Below, one piece after another: positions 1-6,661 of a stretch of DNA of 64,000 bases (positions within the stretch are counted from its first letter, which is position 1; every line of letters begins with the position of its first letter). This DNA comes from Nakamurella flava. Its GTDB lineage: Bacteria > Actinomycetota > Actinomycetes > Mycobacteriales > Nakamurellaceae. The notes below the pieces were generated by a model. The model made no database searches and had not been told where the DNA came from. It saw only the letters and a program-made list of their open reading frames with translations. The position numbers and the translations under genes are program-made. The stretch lies in the NCBI RefSeq assembly GCF_005298075.1, contig NZ_SZZH01000001.1, positions 2,232,001 through 2,296,000 on the forward strand, written 5' to 3'.

Positions 1-408
1 ATCGCGGGGACGGCGGCCGAGCGCGGCTCGGCGCTGGCCGAGCTGAAGCGGCAGTTCGCTGTCGACCTGGGCGCCGCGCCCGATCCGCAGGCTGCGGTCG
101 CGGTGGTCCTGCGGTTCATCGACGACCGGTCGGAGCAGCTGCTCCGGAGAGGAGGGGCAGCGCAGGCGTTCCTGCAGAACTCGGCGGACGGCATGGCCCG
201 AATCGGAACGGAGCTGGATGAGGCGTCGCGGGCGGCGTGGGGCGAGCTGGCCCCGCATGTCCCGCAGCCGCCGCGGCCGGTGTCGTTCGACGACACCGAC
301 TTGGACGCGCACGAACTCGCTGACGCCCGCCGCGAGGCGGAGGCCCGCGCAGTCGCTCGGACAGCGGCGGCCGCCGCGGCGAGGAAGTCGGGTCGACGTC
401 GTGGGTGA
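1..408 (+). CDS. Hypothetical phage protein, 3' part only
   Basis: The reading frame is open from the first base of the window and ends at a TGA at 406-408, giving at least 135 residues. The sequence is rich in Ala, Arg, Glu and Asp, looks helical, and finishes with a basic Ala/Arg tail. No family is recognised. It lies immediately upstream of the sliding clamp gene in the same direction, so it is probably part of the early replication or recombination operon. Its true start lies outside the window. Confidence 0.6.
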   Translation: MAGTAAERGSALAELKRQFAVDLGAAPDPQAAVAVVLRFIDDRSEQLLRRGGAAQAFLQNSADGMARIGTELDEASRAAWGELAPHVPQPPRPVSFDDTDLDAHELADARREAEARAVARTAAAAAARKSGRRRG

Positions 409-502
409 CGCGCTGGTGCAGGTGGTGCTGCTGGTCGGCGTGTTGGCCGGCTGGGTGGCGTGGGAGCGGAACAGGAACGGACGAGGAGGTGGGACGGCAT
501 GA
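401..502 (+). CDS. Possible small single-span membrane peptide
   Basis: A GTG at 401 overlaps the stop of the preceding gene and opens a 33-codon frame. Its stop overlaps the ATG of the clamp gene (ATGA at 499-502). The peptide has one hydrophobic stretch (about residues 5-20, ending in a Trp-containing segment) followed by a charged Arg/Gly tail, a plausible membrane anchor. The stop/start overlaps on both sides are typical of translational coupling. The ribosome binding site is weak (GAGGAAG at 381-387). It could be chance. Confidence 0.35.
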   Translation: MGDALVQVVLLVGVLAGWVAWERNRNGRGGGTA

Positions 503-1257
503 CTGAGTTCGACGTGACGGTGTCGACGGGGTCTCTGCGGGCGGCTCTGACTGCGGTGCTGCCGCACGCGGCGACGGACCCGGACGAGAGCGTCTACTAC
601 CGGCTGCGGTTGACGGTCGGCGTTGACGGTGTGACGGTCGGGGCGACCGACGGATGGACCACCGCGCTCGCCCTGGTGACTGCGAACGAGACCCGCGGCG
701 AGGTCGGCTGTTTCGATCTGAGCCCGCAGGACGCGAAAGACCTGCTGACCCTGTTCCGGGTGGCCAAGGACGCCCCGGTGGCGCATCAGCTGCAGCTCGT
801 CCACGACGGGAAGACTCTGGTGGCCACGGACGTCTCCGGACTGTTCGAGGGCCGGCAGGTGCGGTTCGAGGCCGTGCCCCTGGCCGACGACTACCCCGAC
901 CTGGGCCGCGCCGTCGGCGCAGCAGTCCGCGCTGCCGGCCACCTGCCGTACCGCATTCCGGTGCCGGCGGTCTCCCTCGGCCGGTTCGTGGTGGCCGGCA
1001 AGGCGTACGGCGCGGTGCTGTCCATCGAACCGACCGCGGTGTCGGATGCCCTGCTGGTCCTGTGCGGTGACGACTTCGTCGGCCTCATGGTCCCGATGCC
1101 CGGCGAGTCCGACGTGTACCTGCAGGGCATCCGCGAGTCCTGGGAGCCGGTGACGCACGACATCTCGCTGAGCCACCCGACCCCGCCGGGCGCCCTGGTT
1201 ACCGACCTGACTGACCTGGCCGCGGCGCTCCGCCCGCCGGCCACCAAGGAGGACTGA
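499..1257 (+). CDS. DNA polymerase III beta-like sliding clamp (phage DnaN-like)
   Basis: This 252-residue protein has the alternating beta/alpha layout of a DNA polymerase sliding clamp: an N-terminal segment in which the clamp helix precedes the lysine- and valine-rich strands, then paired TVxxDGVTVGATDG- and VLVDGKTLVATD-like strands. It is shorter than bacterial DnaN (about 370 residues), as is usual for actinophage clamp homologues. The start at 499 is chosen over 460 because GAGGAGG lies at 483-489. Expected role: processivity factor for phage replication in the cytoplasm. Family assignment is from sequence pattern and could be checked by structure search. Confidence 0.55.
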   Translation: MTEFDVTVSTGSLRAALTAVLPHAATDPDESVYYRLRLTVGVDGVTVGATDGWTTALALVTANETRGEVGCFDLSPQDAKDLLTLFRVAKDAPVAHQLQLVHDGKTLVATDVSGLFEGRQVRFEAVPLADDYPDLGRAVGAAVRAAGHLPYRIPVPAVSLGRFVVAGKAYGAVLSIEPTAVSDALLVLCGDDFVGLMVPMPGESDVYLQGIRESWEPVTHDISLSHPTPPGALVTDLTDLAAALRPPATKED

Positions 1258-1260
1258 CTC

Positions 1261-1449
1261 ATGGCGCGGAACCAGGCCCCGGCCCGCCGGGACGTGCGAC
1301 ACCCTGACGGCGCGGCCGCGCCCGCCCCTGTGCCGCCGTGCGAGGACTGCACCTACGGCGATCACACCCGCCACCGTGCGGCTCTGGGTGGGATCTGCGT
1401 CGGCTGCCCGTGCCCGGAGGTGATCAGCGATGAGCGGCCTGCCGGCTGA
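1261..1449 (+). CDS. Small Cys-rich protein, putative zinc-binding
   Basis: A 62-residue protein starts at ATG 1261, just after the clamp stop, with AAGGAGG at 1246-1252. It has a CEDC pair, a histidine pair (GDHTRH) and a CVGCPC cluster, so it could bind one zinc ion through four or more ligands. The rest is basic and proline-rich. It is the first of a chain of mini zinc-finger-like genes (1261-2337). Function is unknown; DNA or protein binding is the most likely role for this type. Confidence 0.6.
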   Translation: MARNQAPARRDVRHPDGAAAPAPVPPCEDCTYGDHTRHRAALGGICVGCPCPEVISDERPAG

Positions 1450-1657
1450 GCTCGGCAGTCAAGTCCGTCAGTTCCTTGATCGCGGCGGTATTCAGCCGCG
1501 ACCAGTCCGTCAGATGGGAGATCGCTCTCAACAGGGCCGAGTCACCGCTCCGAGCTTCGTCACCCCGGTCCTGCACGTTGCTCAGCAGGTCCCGCAGGTC
1601 GTCGCCAATTCTGCTGCTCAGGGATTCGATGCGCTGCGCCAAGTCTTGATCAGTCAT
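1424..1657 (-). CDS. Hypothetical helical protein on the opposite strand
   Basis: A 77-residue frame reads leftwards from ATG 1657. The product is mostly charged and helical, with heptad-like spacing of Leu/Ile (a probable coiled coil). It fills a 300-bp stretch where the plus strand has no convincing gene. Its composition is more protein-like than the overlapping plus-strand frame at 1430-1762, which is rich in scattered Pro, Gln and Arg. No strong ribosome binding site is seen upstream. It is the only minus-strand gene in the early and structural block, so it deserves caution. Confidence 0.45.
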   Translation of the reverse strand: MTDQDLAQRIESLSSRIGDDLRDLLSNVQDRGDEARSGDSALLRAISHLTDWSRLNTAAIKELTDLTAELSRQAAHR

Positions 1658-1754
1658 CGACGCAATCTAGGTATCGAGCTGGTCGCGCCGCGGGTCGATT
1701 CGCTCCTTTTGCCCCAATCGTGTCCGGCCACGACTGTCATCCCGGGCGCCGGCC

Positions 1755-1937
1755 GTGGCTGAGGTGTTCGTGGTGGGCGACGACGGCCCTGATGATCCGG
1801 TGCATGCCCTGGCCGCTCTGGCCGCGGCGGCGGTCGCCGACTTCATCATCGAGCGCCCGACGCAGTGCCCTACATGTCGTTCGTGGCTGGCTGCGGGTGA
1901 CCGGTGGGGCGATCACCGCTGCGACGGCGCGCGATGA
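1755..1937 (+). CDS. Small zinc-ribbon-like protein
   Basis: The frame starts at GTG 1755 and encodes 60 residues. An acidic, helical first half (many Ala and Asp) is followed by CPTC, Trp, and an H-x-C pair near the C-terminus (WGDHRCD). These four ligands would suit a zinc knuckle. The stop overlaps the next gene's ATG (ATGA at 1934-1937), so the two are probably coupled. No family is recognised. Confidence 0.55.
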   Translation: MAEVFVVGDDGPDDPVHALAALAAAAVADFIIERPTQCPTCRSWLAAGDRWGDHRCDGAR

Positions 1938-2128
1938 CGGAGTCGCGCGAGGCCGCGCGGAAGCGTGCGTTCCGGGACCGTCAGCGCTCCGTGGCCGCGG
2001 CCGGCGGCCCGGTGGTGCTGCCGGACCAGCCGACCAGGATGACCACGCTGTGCATCGTCCTGGGCTGCCTGGACGCCCGGGCGATCGGTCAGCTGTGCCG
2101 GCGTCATGCCCGTGAGACGGACCCGTGA
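1934..2128 (+). CDS. Small basic protein, putative metal-binding
   Basis: A 64-residue protein starts at ATG 1934, overlapping the preceding stop by four bases. The N-terminal third is a strongly basic helix (SREAARKRAFRDRQR) that could contact nucleic acid. The C-terminal half has Cys, Gly-Cys and a CRRH group that could hold a metal. It ends in a GTGA overlap with the next gene. Function is unknown, but it belongs to the same coupled run of mini-proteins. Confidence 0.55.
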   Translation: MTESREAARKRAFRDRQRSVAAAGGPVVLPDQPTRMTTLCIVLGCLDARAIGQLCRRHARETDP

Positions 2129-2337
2129 GCGGCCCGCCACGCCCAGGAGTCGGCGCGCGGGTCGACCTGGCCCTCACTCGCAATACGGCCCTGTCAGTGG
2201 CCTGCGAGGAATGCGGCGCCGCGCCGGGCGGCCCGTGCATCAACCGGTGGTCAGGGAAGCCGCACGAGCGGCTCCCGGCCCACCTGACACGAATCAGACG
2301 AGCTGAGAAGGGATCTGGACAACATGGCAGGGACTGA
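2125..2337 (+). CDS. Phage zinc-finger domain protein
   Basis: The 70-residue protein contains CEECGA, then PGGPC, then HERLPAH, the pattern of the short actinophage zinc-binding domain (C-x2-C, about 8 residues, C, then a His-rich helix). The start is GTG 2125, overlapping the upstream stop (2126-2128). The last 14 bases overlap the start of the next gene. Proteins with this domain are common near phage nucleases and replication genes and probably bind DNA; the exact role here is unknown. Confidence 0.65.
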   Translation: MSGPPRPGVGARVDLALTRNTALSVACEECGAAPGGPCINRWSGKPHERLPAHLTRIRRAEKGSGQHGRD

Positions 2338-2701
2338 GCTGAAGCTGGATGGCGAGGCACTGACGGCGCTGGTCACGAAGTCGATCGTCGACAACATCAC
2401 GGACGAGCAGCGCGAGCAGTTCATCGCGGTGGCGATCGGCCGGCTGATGCAGGTCGAGAAGGACTGGACCGGCCGGCCGAAGCAGGACACGCCCCTGCAA
2501 GCCGCGCTATACGACGCGATGCAGGCGGCGTGCCGCGTCCTGGCTGTCGAGATGGTCGAGCAGAACCCGGCGCTGCAGCAGCAGCTTCGCGACCGGATCA
2601 ACGAGGCCATCGCGTCCACCCTGACCGACGAGAACTCCCGGCTGAACCGCCTTGTCGGCGAGGCCATCTCGACCGCCCTGACGAGCGCCAGCTACGACTG
2701 A
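2324..2701 (+). CDS. Hypothetical helical phage protein
   Basis: A 125-residue, Cys-poor and mostly helical protein is preceded by AGAAGGGA around 2304-2311. It has charged amphipathic segments throughout (for example NPALQQQLRDRINEA), suggesting a coiled or oligomeric structure. It lies between the zinc-finger gene and the HNH nuclease gene in the same direction. No family is recognised. Confidence 0.7.
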   Translation: MAGTELKLDGEALTALVTKSIVDNITDEQREQFIAVAIGRLMQVEKDWTGRPKQDTPLQAALYDAMQAACRVLAVEMVEQNPALQQQLRDRINEAIASTLTDENSRLNRLVGEAISTALTSASYD

Positions 2702-2756
2702 GGTCGACCGAGCTGGCGCGGGTAATGCAGGGCGATCTGATGGGAGTGGGGTAGGC

Positions 2757-3839
2757 GTGGCGTGGTCTCGGACGGGCGATCAGTGGTCTGGTCATCCGGG
2801 GTTTCAGGCTGCCGCTGTGCTGGGCAACCGGGAGATGTTCGTGACGTCGGGGATGATGGTCGCGATGGTCAAGGGGTTCGTGCAGTCCCTGGTGACCGAG
2901 TCGGCCGCCCACAACACCGACTACAAGATCAACCTGGGCCAGGTGCTGCTGGCCGGTGGTGAGCAGGCCGGCCAGCAAATGGCCGGCTGGTGCGTGAGTC
3001 TCGGACTGATGAAGGTCACGGCCAACCTGGCCGACCAGCCCACCGAGTGGGAACTGACGCTACCCACCGACATCGCGCACAACCGGTCGGCCGCCGAGAT
3101 CGCACGGGACCGGCAACGCCAGCGGGACAACACGAACCCGCGAATCCGGGCCGAGGTCCGTCTCCGCGACGGCGACGCGTGCCGCTGGTGCGGGGTGATC
3201 ACCTACTGGGGTTCACCGGACAAGCGGTCGGCCCGGGTCGGGGAGCTTGACCACCTCGACGACCAAGCCCTCGCCGCAGGGAAGCCCGGCAAGGTCACCA
3301 CCATCGTGGTGGCCTGCCGCCACTGCAACGGCTCCCGCCAGAAGGCTCGCGAGGGCTGGGACGTCGAGCTGAATCCCCCACCCCACCCGTCGGACCGGTT
3401 CTACTCGCGGGTCACCGCGGCCTATATCCACAAGCACCTGGGCATCCCCGTGCCCGTCACGACAGCCGACGACGAGCGACCCGACAGCCAGTCGGGTACC
3501 GCCGCGCCCGAGCGACCCGGCCCCCAGCCGGGTACCGCGCCGAACCCGCGCCAGCGTGCGCGTCGCGTTCCGGGCACCCGCGACTCAGCGGATGAGCGCC
3601 CAACCGCGGGCGCGCCGGCCATGGTGCACCTGGAGTGGGACGCGGGGCCGGGATCACCGGCCGATCACCGGATAACCACGGATCAGCAGCTCTCTGAAAC
3701 CCGGGTTTCCCGGGACGGGTCGGGTAGGGGCTTGGTCGGTTCTGGTCGGGACGGGCCGGGCGGGGATGGGAAGGGCAGCGCACCGCCTGCTGGTCGCAGT
3801 AGGCGCTCACGACGTAGGGGGAGATCCCGGCATGGCTGA
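2757..3839 (+). CDS. HNH endonuclease domain protein
   Basis: The 360-residue product has an N-terminal helical region of about 120 residues, a basic linker (ARDRQRQRDN), then an HNH module: RDGDACRWCG (first Cys pair), GELDHLDD (catalytic His region) and VVACRHCNGSRQKA (second Cys pair, Asn). The C-terminal third is low-complexity and disordered. GTG 2757 is chosen because GGGAGTGGGG precedes it. HNH proteins close to terminase genes are often needed for packaging in HK97-like phages; this one may instead act in replication because a DnaD-like arrangement with an N-terminal helical domain is common in actinophages. Confidence 0.8.
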   Translation: MAWSRTGDQWSGHPGFQAAAVLGNREMFVTSGMMVAMVKGFVQSLVTESAAHNTDYKINLGQVLLAGGEQAGQQMAGWCVSLGLMKVTANLADQPTEWELTLPTDIAHNRSAAEIARDRQRQRDNTNPRIRAEVRLRDGDACRWCGVITYWGSPDKRSARVGELDHLDDQALAAGKPGKVTTIVVACRHCNGSRQKAREGWDVELNPPPHPSDRFYSRVTAAYIHKHLGIPVPVTTADDERPDSQSGTAAPERPGPQPGTAPNPRQRARRVPGTRDSADERPTAGAPAMVHLEWDAGPGSPADHRITTDQQLSETRVSRDGSGRGLVGSGRDGPGGDGKGSAPPAGRSRRSRRRGRSRHG

Positions 3840-4764
3840 ACCACCCACCCAACACGCATGCCCGTCCTGCGGAGCTGAGTCCAGGGACCACCTCCTCTGC
3901 CGGAAGTGCACAGCTCAACTCCGGGGTGCGCTGCTCGACATCGCTCCTCGGCTCACACCGGTGCAGGCGTTCATCGCCGGCCGCCGCGCTCCTGCCGCGT
4001 TGACGACGGGCGGTCGGCAGACGTTGCCGTGGGAGGACCAGCGAGGTTGGTGGACTGGCCTCGAAGACCAGCTCATGGCGTCGATGGCCAAGACCGGTCG
4101 GAACGGTTCGCGAGGCGGCGGCCGCTCGTCATCGGTGCCGCTGCCCCTCGACCTCGGCGCCGGGGCGGCCCGCATCGAACTTCGGGACGCGCTGGCCAAG
4201 TCGGTCCGGACTCTGAACCTCGGTCCGACCGGCACCGTGCTCGGCCCGTGGCCGCAGGACACCATCACCGCGATGGGCGCCTGGTTGCTCGAGCGGATCG
4301 ACTTCGTCCGTGGTCATGCCCGGGCCGACGAGATCAAGTGGGACGTGTGCGGCGCGGTGGCCCAGGCCCGGCGGGTGATCAACGCGCCGTCGTCGTCGCA
4401 GCAGCTGGCCGGCCGGTGCGAGGTCTGCGGCGGCGACATCTACGCCGCGCCGACGTCGGACATCGGGGCATGCCGGCAGTGTGAGCGTGTCGTGACCGGA
4501 GTGGCCGTCCGCCGCGGCGCGATGCTCACCGCGGCCGAGGACAAGCTGGTGACCAAGCGGCAGGCGCTGGCCATCCTCCCGTCGATGTACGGCGTCGAGG
4601 TCAGCGACACCCGGTTCCGCAAGTGGGTAAGCCGCGGCCGGCTGGCCGTCAGCGGGTGCGACGTCGCGGACCGAGTCGACCTGTTCCGCGTGGCCGACCT
4701 GCTCGACCTGGTCCACGGCGAGGTGCGACGATCCGCGATGAGGAAGGGAGCAAGCCATGCCTGA
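3832..4764 (+). CDS. Zinc-ribbon / helix-turn-helix DNA-binding protein
   Basis: This 310-residue protein starts at ATG 3832 behind AGGGGGAG (3816-3823), which is preferred to the longer frame at 3766. It has an N-terminal zinc ribbon (CPSCGAES ... CRKC), a central helical domain, a second ribbon (CEVCGGD ... CRQC) and a C-terminal segment (VTKRQALAIL ... RFRKWVSRGRLAVSG) that reads like a winged or MerR-type DNA-binding helix-turn-helix. The overlap with 2757-3839 is eight bases. Related two-ribbon proteins are widespread in actinophages, where they are annotated only as DNA binding. Confidence 0.7.
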   Translation: MAEPPTQHACPSCGAESRDHLLCRKCTAQLRGALLDIAPRLTPVQAFIAGRRAPAALTTGGRQTLPWEDQRGWWTGLEDQLMASMAKTGRNGSRGGGRSSSVPLPLDLGAGAARIELRDALAKSVRTLNLGPTGTVLGPWPQDTITAMGAWLLERIDFVRGHARADEIKWDVCGAVAQARRVINAPSSSQQLAGRCEVCGGDIYAAPTSDIGACRQCERVVTGVAVRRGAMLTAAEDKLVTKRQALAILPSMYGVEVSDTRFRKWVSRGRLAVSGCDVADRVDLFRVADLLDLVHGEVRRSAMRKGASHA

Positions 4765-5026
4765 CGACATGGGCGCGAGCATGGACCAGTACGTCCGGAC
4801 GATCAGCCGTCGGCGCACCGCCCTGATCGAGCGCGCATGCGAGCAGGCGTTGGCTGGCGGTGAGCACGGCGTACTGGTCACGACGCAGCGGCTGAGGCAG
4901 ATCATCAGCCAGGACCGGCTCGCAGTTGTGGACGAGACGACCGCCGCCCCTGACCCGTCGGTGCCGTACGGCCGCATCATCTACCGCGAGGACCCGGATG
5001 ACACACCGCCGGGTGCCGTTGCGTAA
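4757..5026 (+). CDS. Hypothetical small phage protein
   Basis: An 89-residue protein starts at ATG 4757, overlapping the previous gene by eight bases, with AGGAAGGGA just upstream. The first 50 residues form a charged helix (YVRTISRRRTALIERACEQ), followed by a QRLRQIISQD helix and an acidic tail. The 3' end of the gene lies inside a compound inverted repeat (4999-5048). No family is recognised; it may be the last gene of the early operon. Confidence 0.65.
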   Translation: MPDDMGASMDQYVRTISRRRTALIERACEQALAGGEHGVLVTTQRLRQIISQDRLAVVDETTAAPDPSVPYGRIIYREDPDDTPPGAVA

Positions 5027-5048
5027 CGCGTAACGCAACGGTGTGTCA
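4999..5048. repeat. Compound inverted repeat across a gene end
   Basis: Two interleaved inverted repeats are visible. The outer arms are TGACACACCG (4999-5008) and CGGTGTGTCA (5039-5048); the inner arms are CCGTTGCGT (5016-5024) and ACGCAACGG (5033-5041). The pairs share three bases, so they would compete as RNA hairpins or could form a double operator in DNA. The structure straddles the stop codon of the 4757-5026 gene. Confidence 0.7.
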
Positions 5049-5078
5049 CACTGTTTGCCAGCAGCACAGCTGTACCCG

Positions 5079-5110
5079 GAGCCCGGCCAGTCCCTCGGAT
5101 GGCCGGGCTC
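5079..5110 (+). terminator. Strong hairpin, possible terminator
   Basis: GAGCCCGGCCA (5079-5089) pairs perfectly with TGGCCGGGCTC (5100-5110), an 11-bp GC stem with a 10-base loop. No U-run follows, which is usual for high-GC actinobacterial terminators. It lies between the early gene ending at 5026 and the kinase/HNH gene, so it may end or attenuate early transcription. Confidence 0.55.
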
Positions 5111-5136
5111 AGTCGTTCCCGGAGGTGTGGTCATCG

Positions 5137-5916
5137 TTGGCTGATCACCAGGACCGCAGGGTCGTGCTCGTGCTCGGCCCGCCGGGGTCGGGGAAGTCCA
5201 CGTTCGCCCGGTCACTCGGCCTGCCGGTCTTCGACCTCGACGACGAGCGGTGGCGCGGCAACGACTTCCGGTTCCGGCAGGCGGTCGAGACGGCGGCGCT
5301 CGCCCCGGCCGCGAAGTGCGTGGTCATCCGGACCGGCGCGACGGCGACCGCCCGGGCCGCGGCCCGCCGGCTGTGCGATCCGACCGAGGTGGTCGTGATG
5401 GATACGGACGAGGCCGTGTGTGTCGAGCGGGTGAGGCGCCGGGGCCGGGCGCCGATCGACTTCCAGCTCAACGGGATCCGCGACTGGTTCGCCAGCGACC
5501 GGTCCGACCTGAGCGACGCGGTGGACGGCGGCTCGTACGGCGACGTCGTCGCTGCGCCAGTCGTTCACCCACCGCGGCTGCCGGTGCCGAGCAAGCCGGC
5601 GACCACCGTCAGCCGTGGCTACGGGGTGGAGCACCGGGCGCTGAGGCAGCGGTGGTCGGACCTGCTGGCGGCGGGGCAGACGGTGCCGTGCGCGTGCGAG
5701 CACCGGGACTGCCCGCACCACGCGGGCCCGTGCCTGACGGTCATCACGTCGGCGACGCCGTGGGACCTCGGGCACACCGATGATCGGCGGGACTGGACGG
5801 GACCGGAGTGCGTGCCGTGCAACCGGTCGGCCGGGGCCCGGGCCGCGCGTGCGGCGTCGCAGGTGCAGCCGATGACCATTCGGGAATGGTGCGAGCCGAT
5901 CGCCAATCGCCGCTAG
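5137..5916 (+). CDS. P-loop kinase-like domain fused to HNH nuclease domain
   Basis: TTG 5137 is chosen as start because GGAGGTG (5121-5127) sits at good spacing and the upstream 30 codons of the open frame overlap a hairpin. The 259-residue product has a Walker A motif GPPGSGKST near residues 14-22, an Asp-rich switch (FDLDDERW), a lid-like Arg-rich segment (VERVRRRGRAP), then a linker and a C-terminal HNH-like zinc module (ACEHRDCPHH ... DLGHTDDR ... GPECVPCNRSAGA). The N-terminal half resembles nucleotide or polynucleotide kinases of the AAA_33 type. A kinase joined to a nuclease suggests nucleic-acid end processing or repair, but no substrate can be read from sequence. Confidence 0.75.
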   Translation: MADHQDRRVVLVLGPPGSGKSTFARSLGLPVFDLDDERWRGNDFRFRQAVETAALAPAAKCVVIRTGATATARAAARRLCDPTEVVVMDTDEAVCVERVRRRGRAPIDFQLNGIRDWFASDRSDLSDAVDGGSYGDVVAAPVVHPPRLPVPSKPATTVSRGYGVEHRALRQRWSDLLAAGQTVPCACEHRDCPHHAGPCLTVITSATPWDLGHTDDRRDWTGPECVPCNRSAGARAARAASQVQPMTIREWCEPIANRR

Positions 5917-6217
5917 GAATGGCGTCGAAATGCGTTGTATCGCAACGCATTTGGCCCTGCCTGCCCGACCGAAATGCGTTGCCGCACAAAGCATTTCAAT
6001 TCGTTTCAGGACAACAGCGAGCCGAATAAATTCGACGGACCCGAAAAAGACGGACGAGACCTGTCGTGTCAGATCCACGCACGGCGCCCAGGTAACGTTA
6101 CAAAGCAATTCAATTCATTTCCTGTCATTCTATTACTATTCGATCCGCATTAATTCACCCTGGAATTAGGTCGCGCGGGGCGATTATCGAGCCTAATTCG
6201 AGAGAGTGAGGCGTGTC
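5917..6217. promoter_or_regulatory. AT-rich palindromic intergenic region upstream of the late operon
   Basis: About 300 bases without a convincing gene, strikingly AT-rich against the GC-rich surroundings. Three inverted repeats are present: AAATGCGTTG/CAACGCATTT (5928-5937 and 5943-5952), GAAATGC/GCATTTC (5971-5977 and 5991-5997) and GAATTAGG/CCTAATTC (6163-6170 and 6192-6199). A stretch with TATTACTATTC (about 6131-6141) could hold a -10 element, but no sure promoter can be called. Its place between the early genes and terminase makes it the most likely late promoter and control region. Confidence 0.55.
5928..5952. repeat. 10-bp inverted repeat, operator-like
   Basis: AAATGCGTTG and CAACGCATTT flank a five-base spacer (TATCG). 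The half-site AAATGCGTTG recurs 44 bases later (5972-5981) as part of a second, looser inverted repeat. The core CGCAACG also occurs in the palindrome at 5016-5041, hinting at a shared DNA-binding protein. Confidence 0.65.
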
Positions 6218-6661
6218 GTGCAATTGAAAGAATGCGAACAGTGCGGCACGCAATTCGAGGCCAGAAAGTCGACGGCTAAGTACTGCAGCGGCAATTGCCG
6301 CACGCGCGCGTCGCGGAATAGGACGGCGACCGGAATCAATTCGGCGGGCCAGCCGGCGGCGGCGCAGCCGAAGGCTTCGGGAGGCGTGGTCCTGGTCGCC
6401 GGCGAGGGGCTGGTGGCGCAGGTTCAGCGGGAGCTGCAGGACGCGGGCCGGCTGGACACGGTGCTCGGCCAGCAGGCGCTGGTGCTCGCGCAGCGGATGC
6501 GGGTGGTGTCCCCGGATACGGGCTCGTCGCTGTCGGCCATCTCGAAGGAGCTGCGCACGGTGATGGCGCAGGCGCTCGACGGCGTGGCGATCGAGGGCGA
6601 CCCGATCGACGAGGTCACGAAGCGGCGTGAGGCGAAGATGGCCAGGCTCAATGCCGGCTGA
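6218..6661 (+). CDS. Terminase small subunit (putative), with N-terminal zinc finger
   Basis: The product is about 147 residues. Residues 1-30 form a zinc-finger-like unit (KECEQCGTQFEA ... KYCSGNCRTRASRNR), and the rest is helical, as in small terminases that bind the packaging start site. GTG 6218 is preferred because GAGTGAGG precedes it; GTG 6206 in the same frame is an alternative. The stop overlaps the large terminase ATG (6651), which supports the assignment. The first 40 codons are rich in AAT, TTC and CAA, in keeping with the AT-rich island upstream. Confidence 0.65.
   Translation: MQLKECEQCGTQFEARKSTAKYCSGNCRTRASRNRTATGINSAGQPAAAQPKASGGVVLVAGEGLVAQVQRELQDAGRLDTVLGQQALVLAQRMRVVSPDTGSSLSAISKELRTVMAQALDGVAIEGDPIDEVTKRREAKMARLNAG

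Noticed and set aside
1430-1762. Plus-strand 110-residue frame
   Set aside because: It is less protein-like than the opposing minus-strand gene and has no ribosome binding site.
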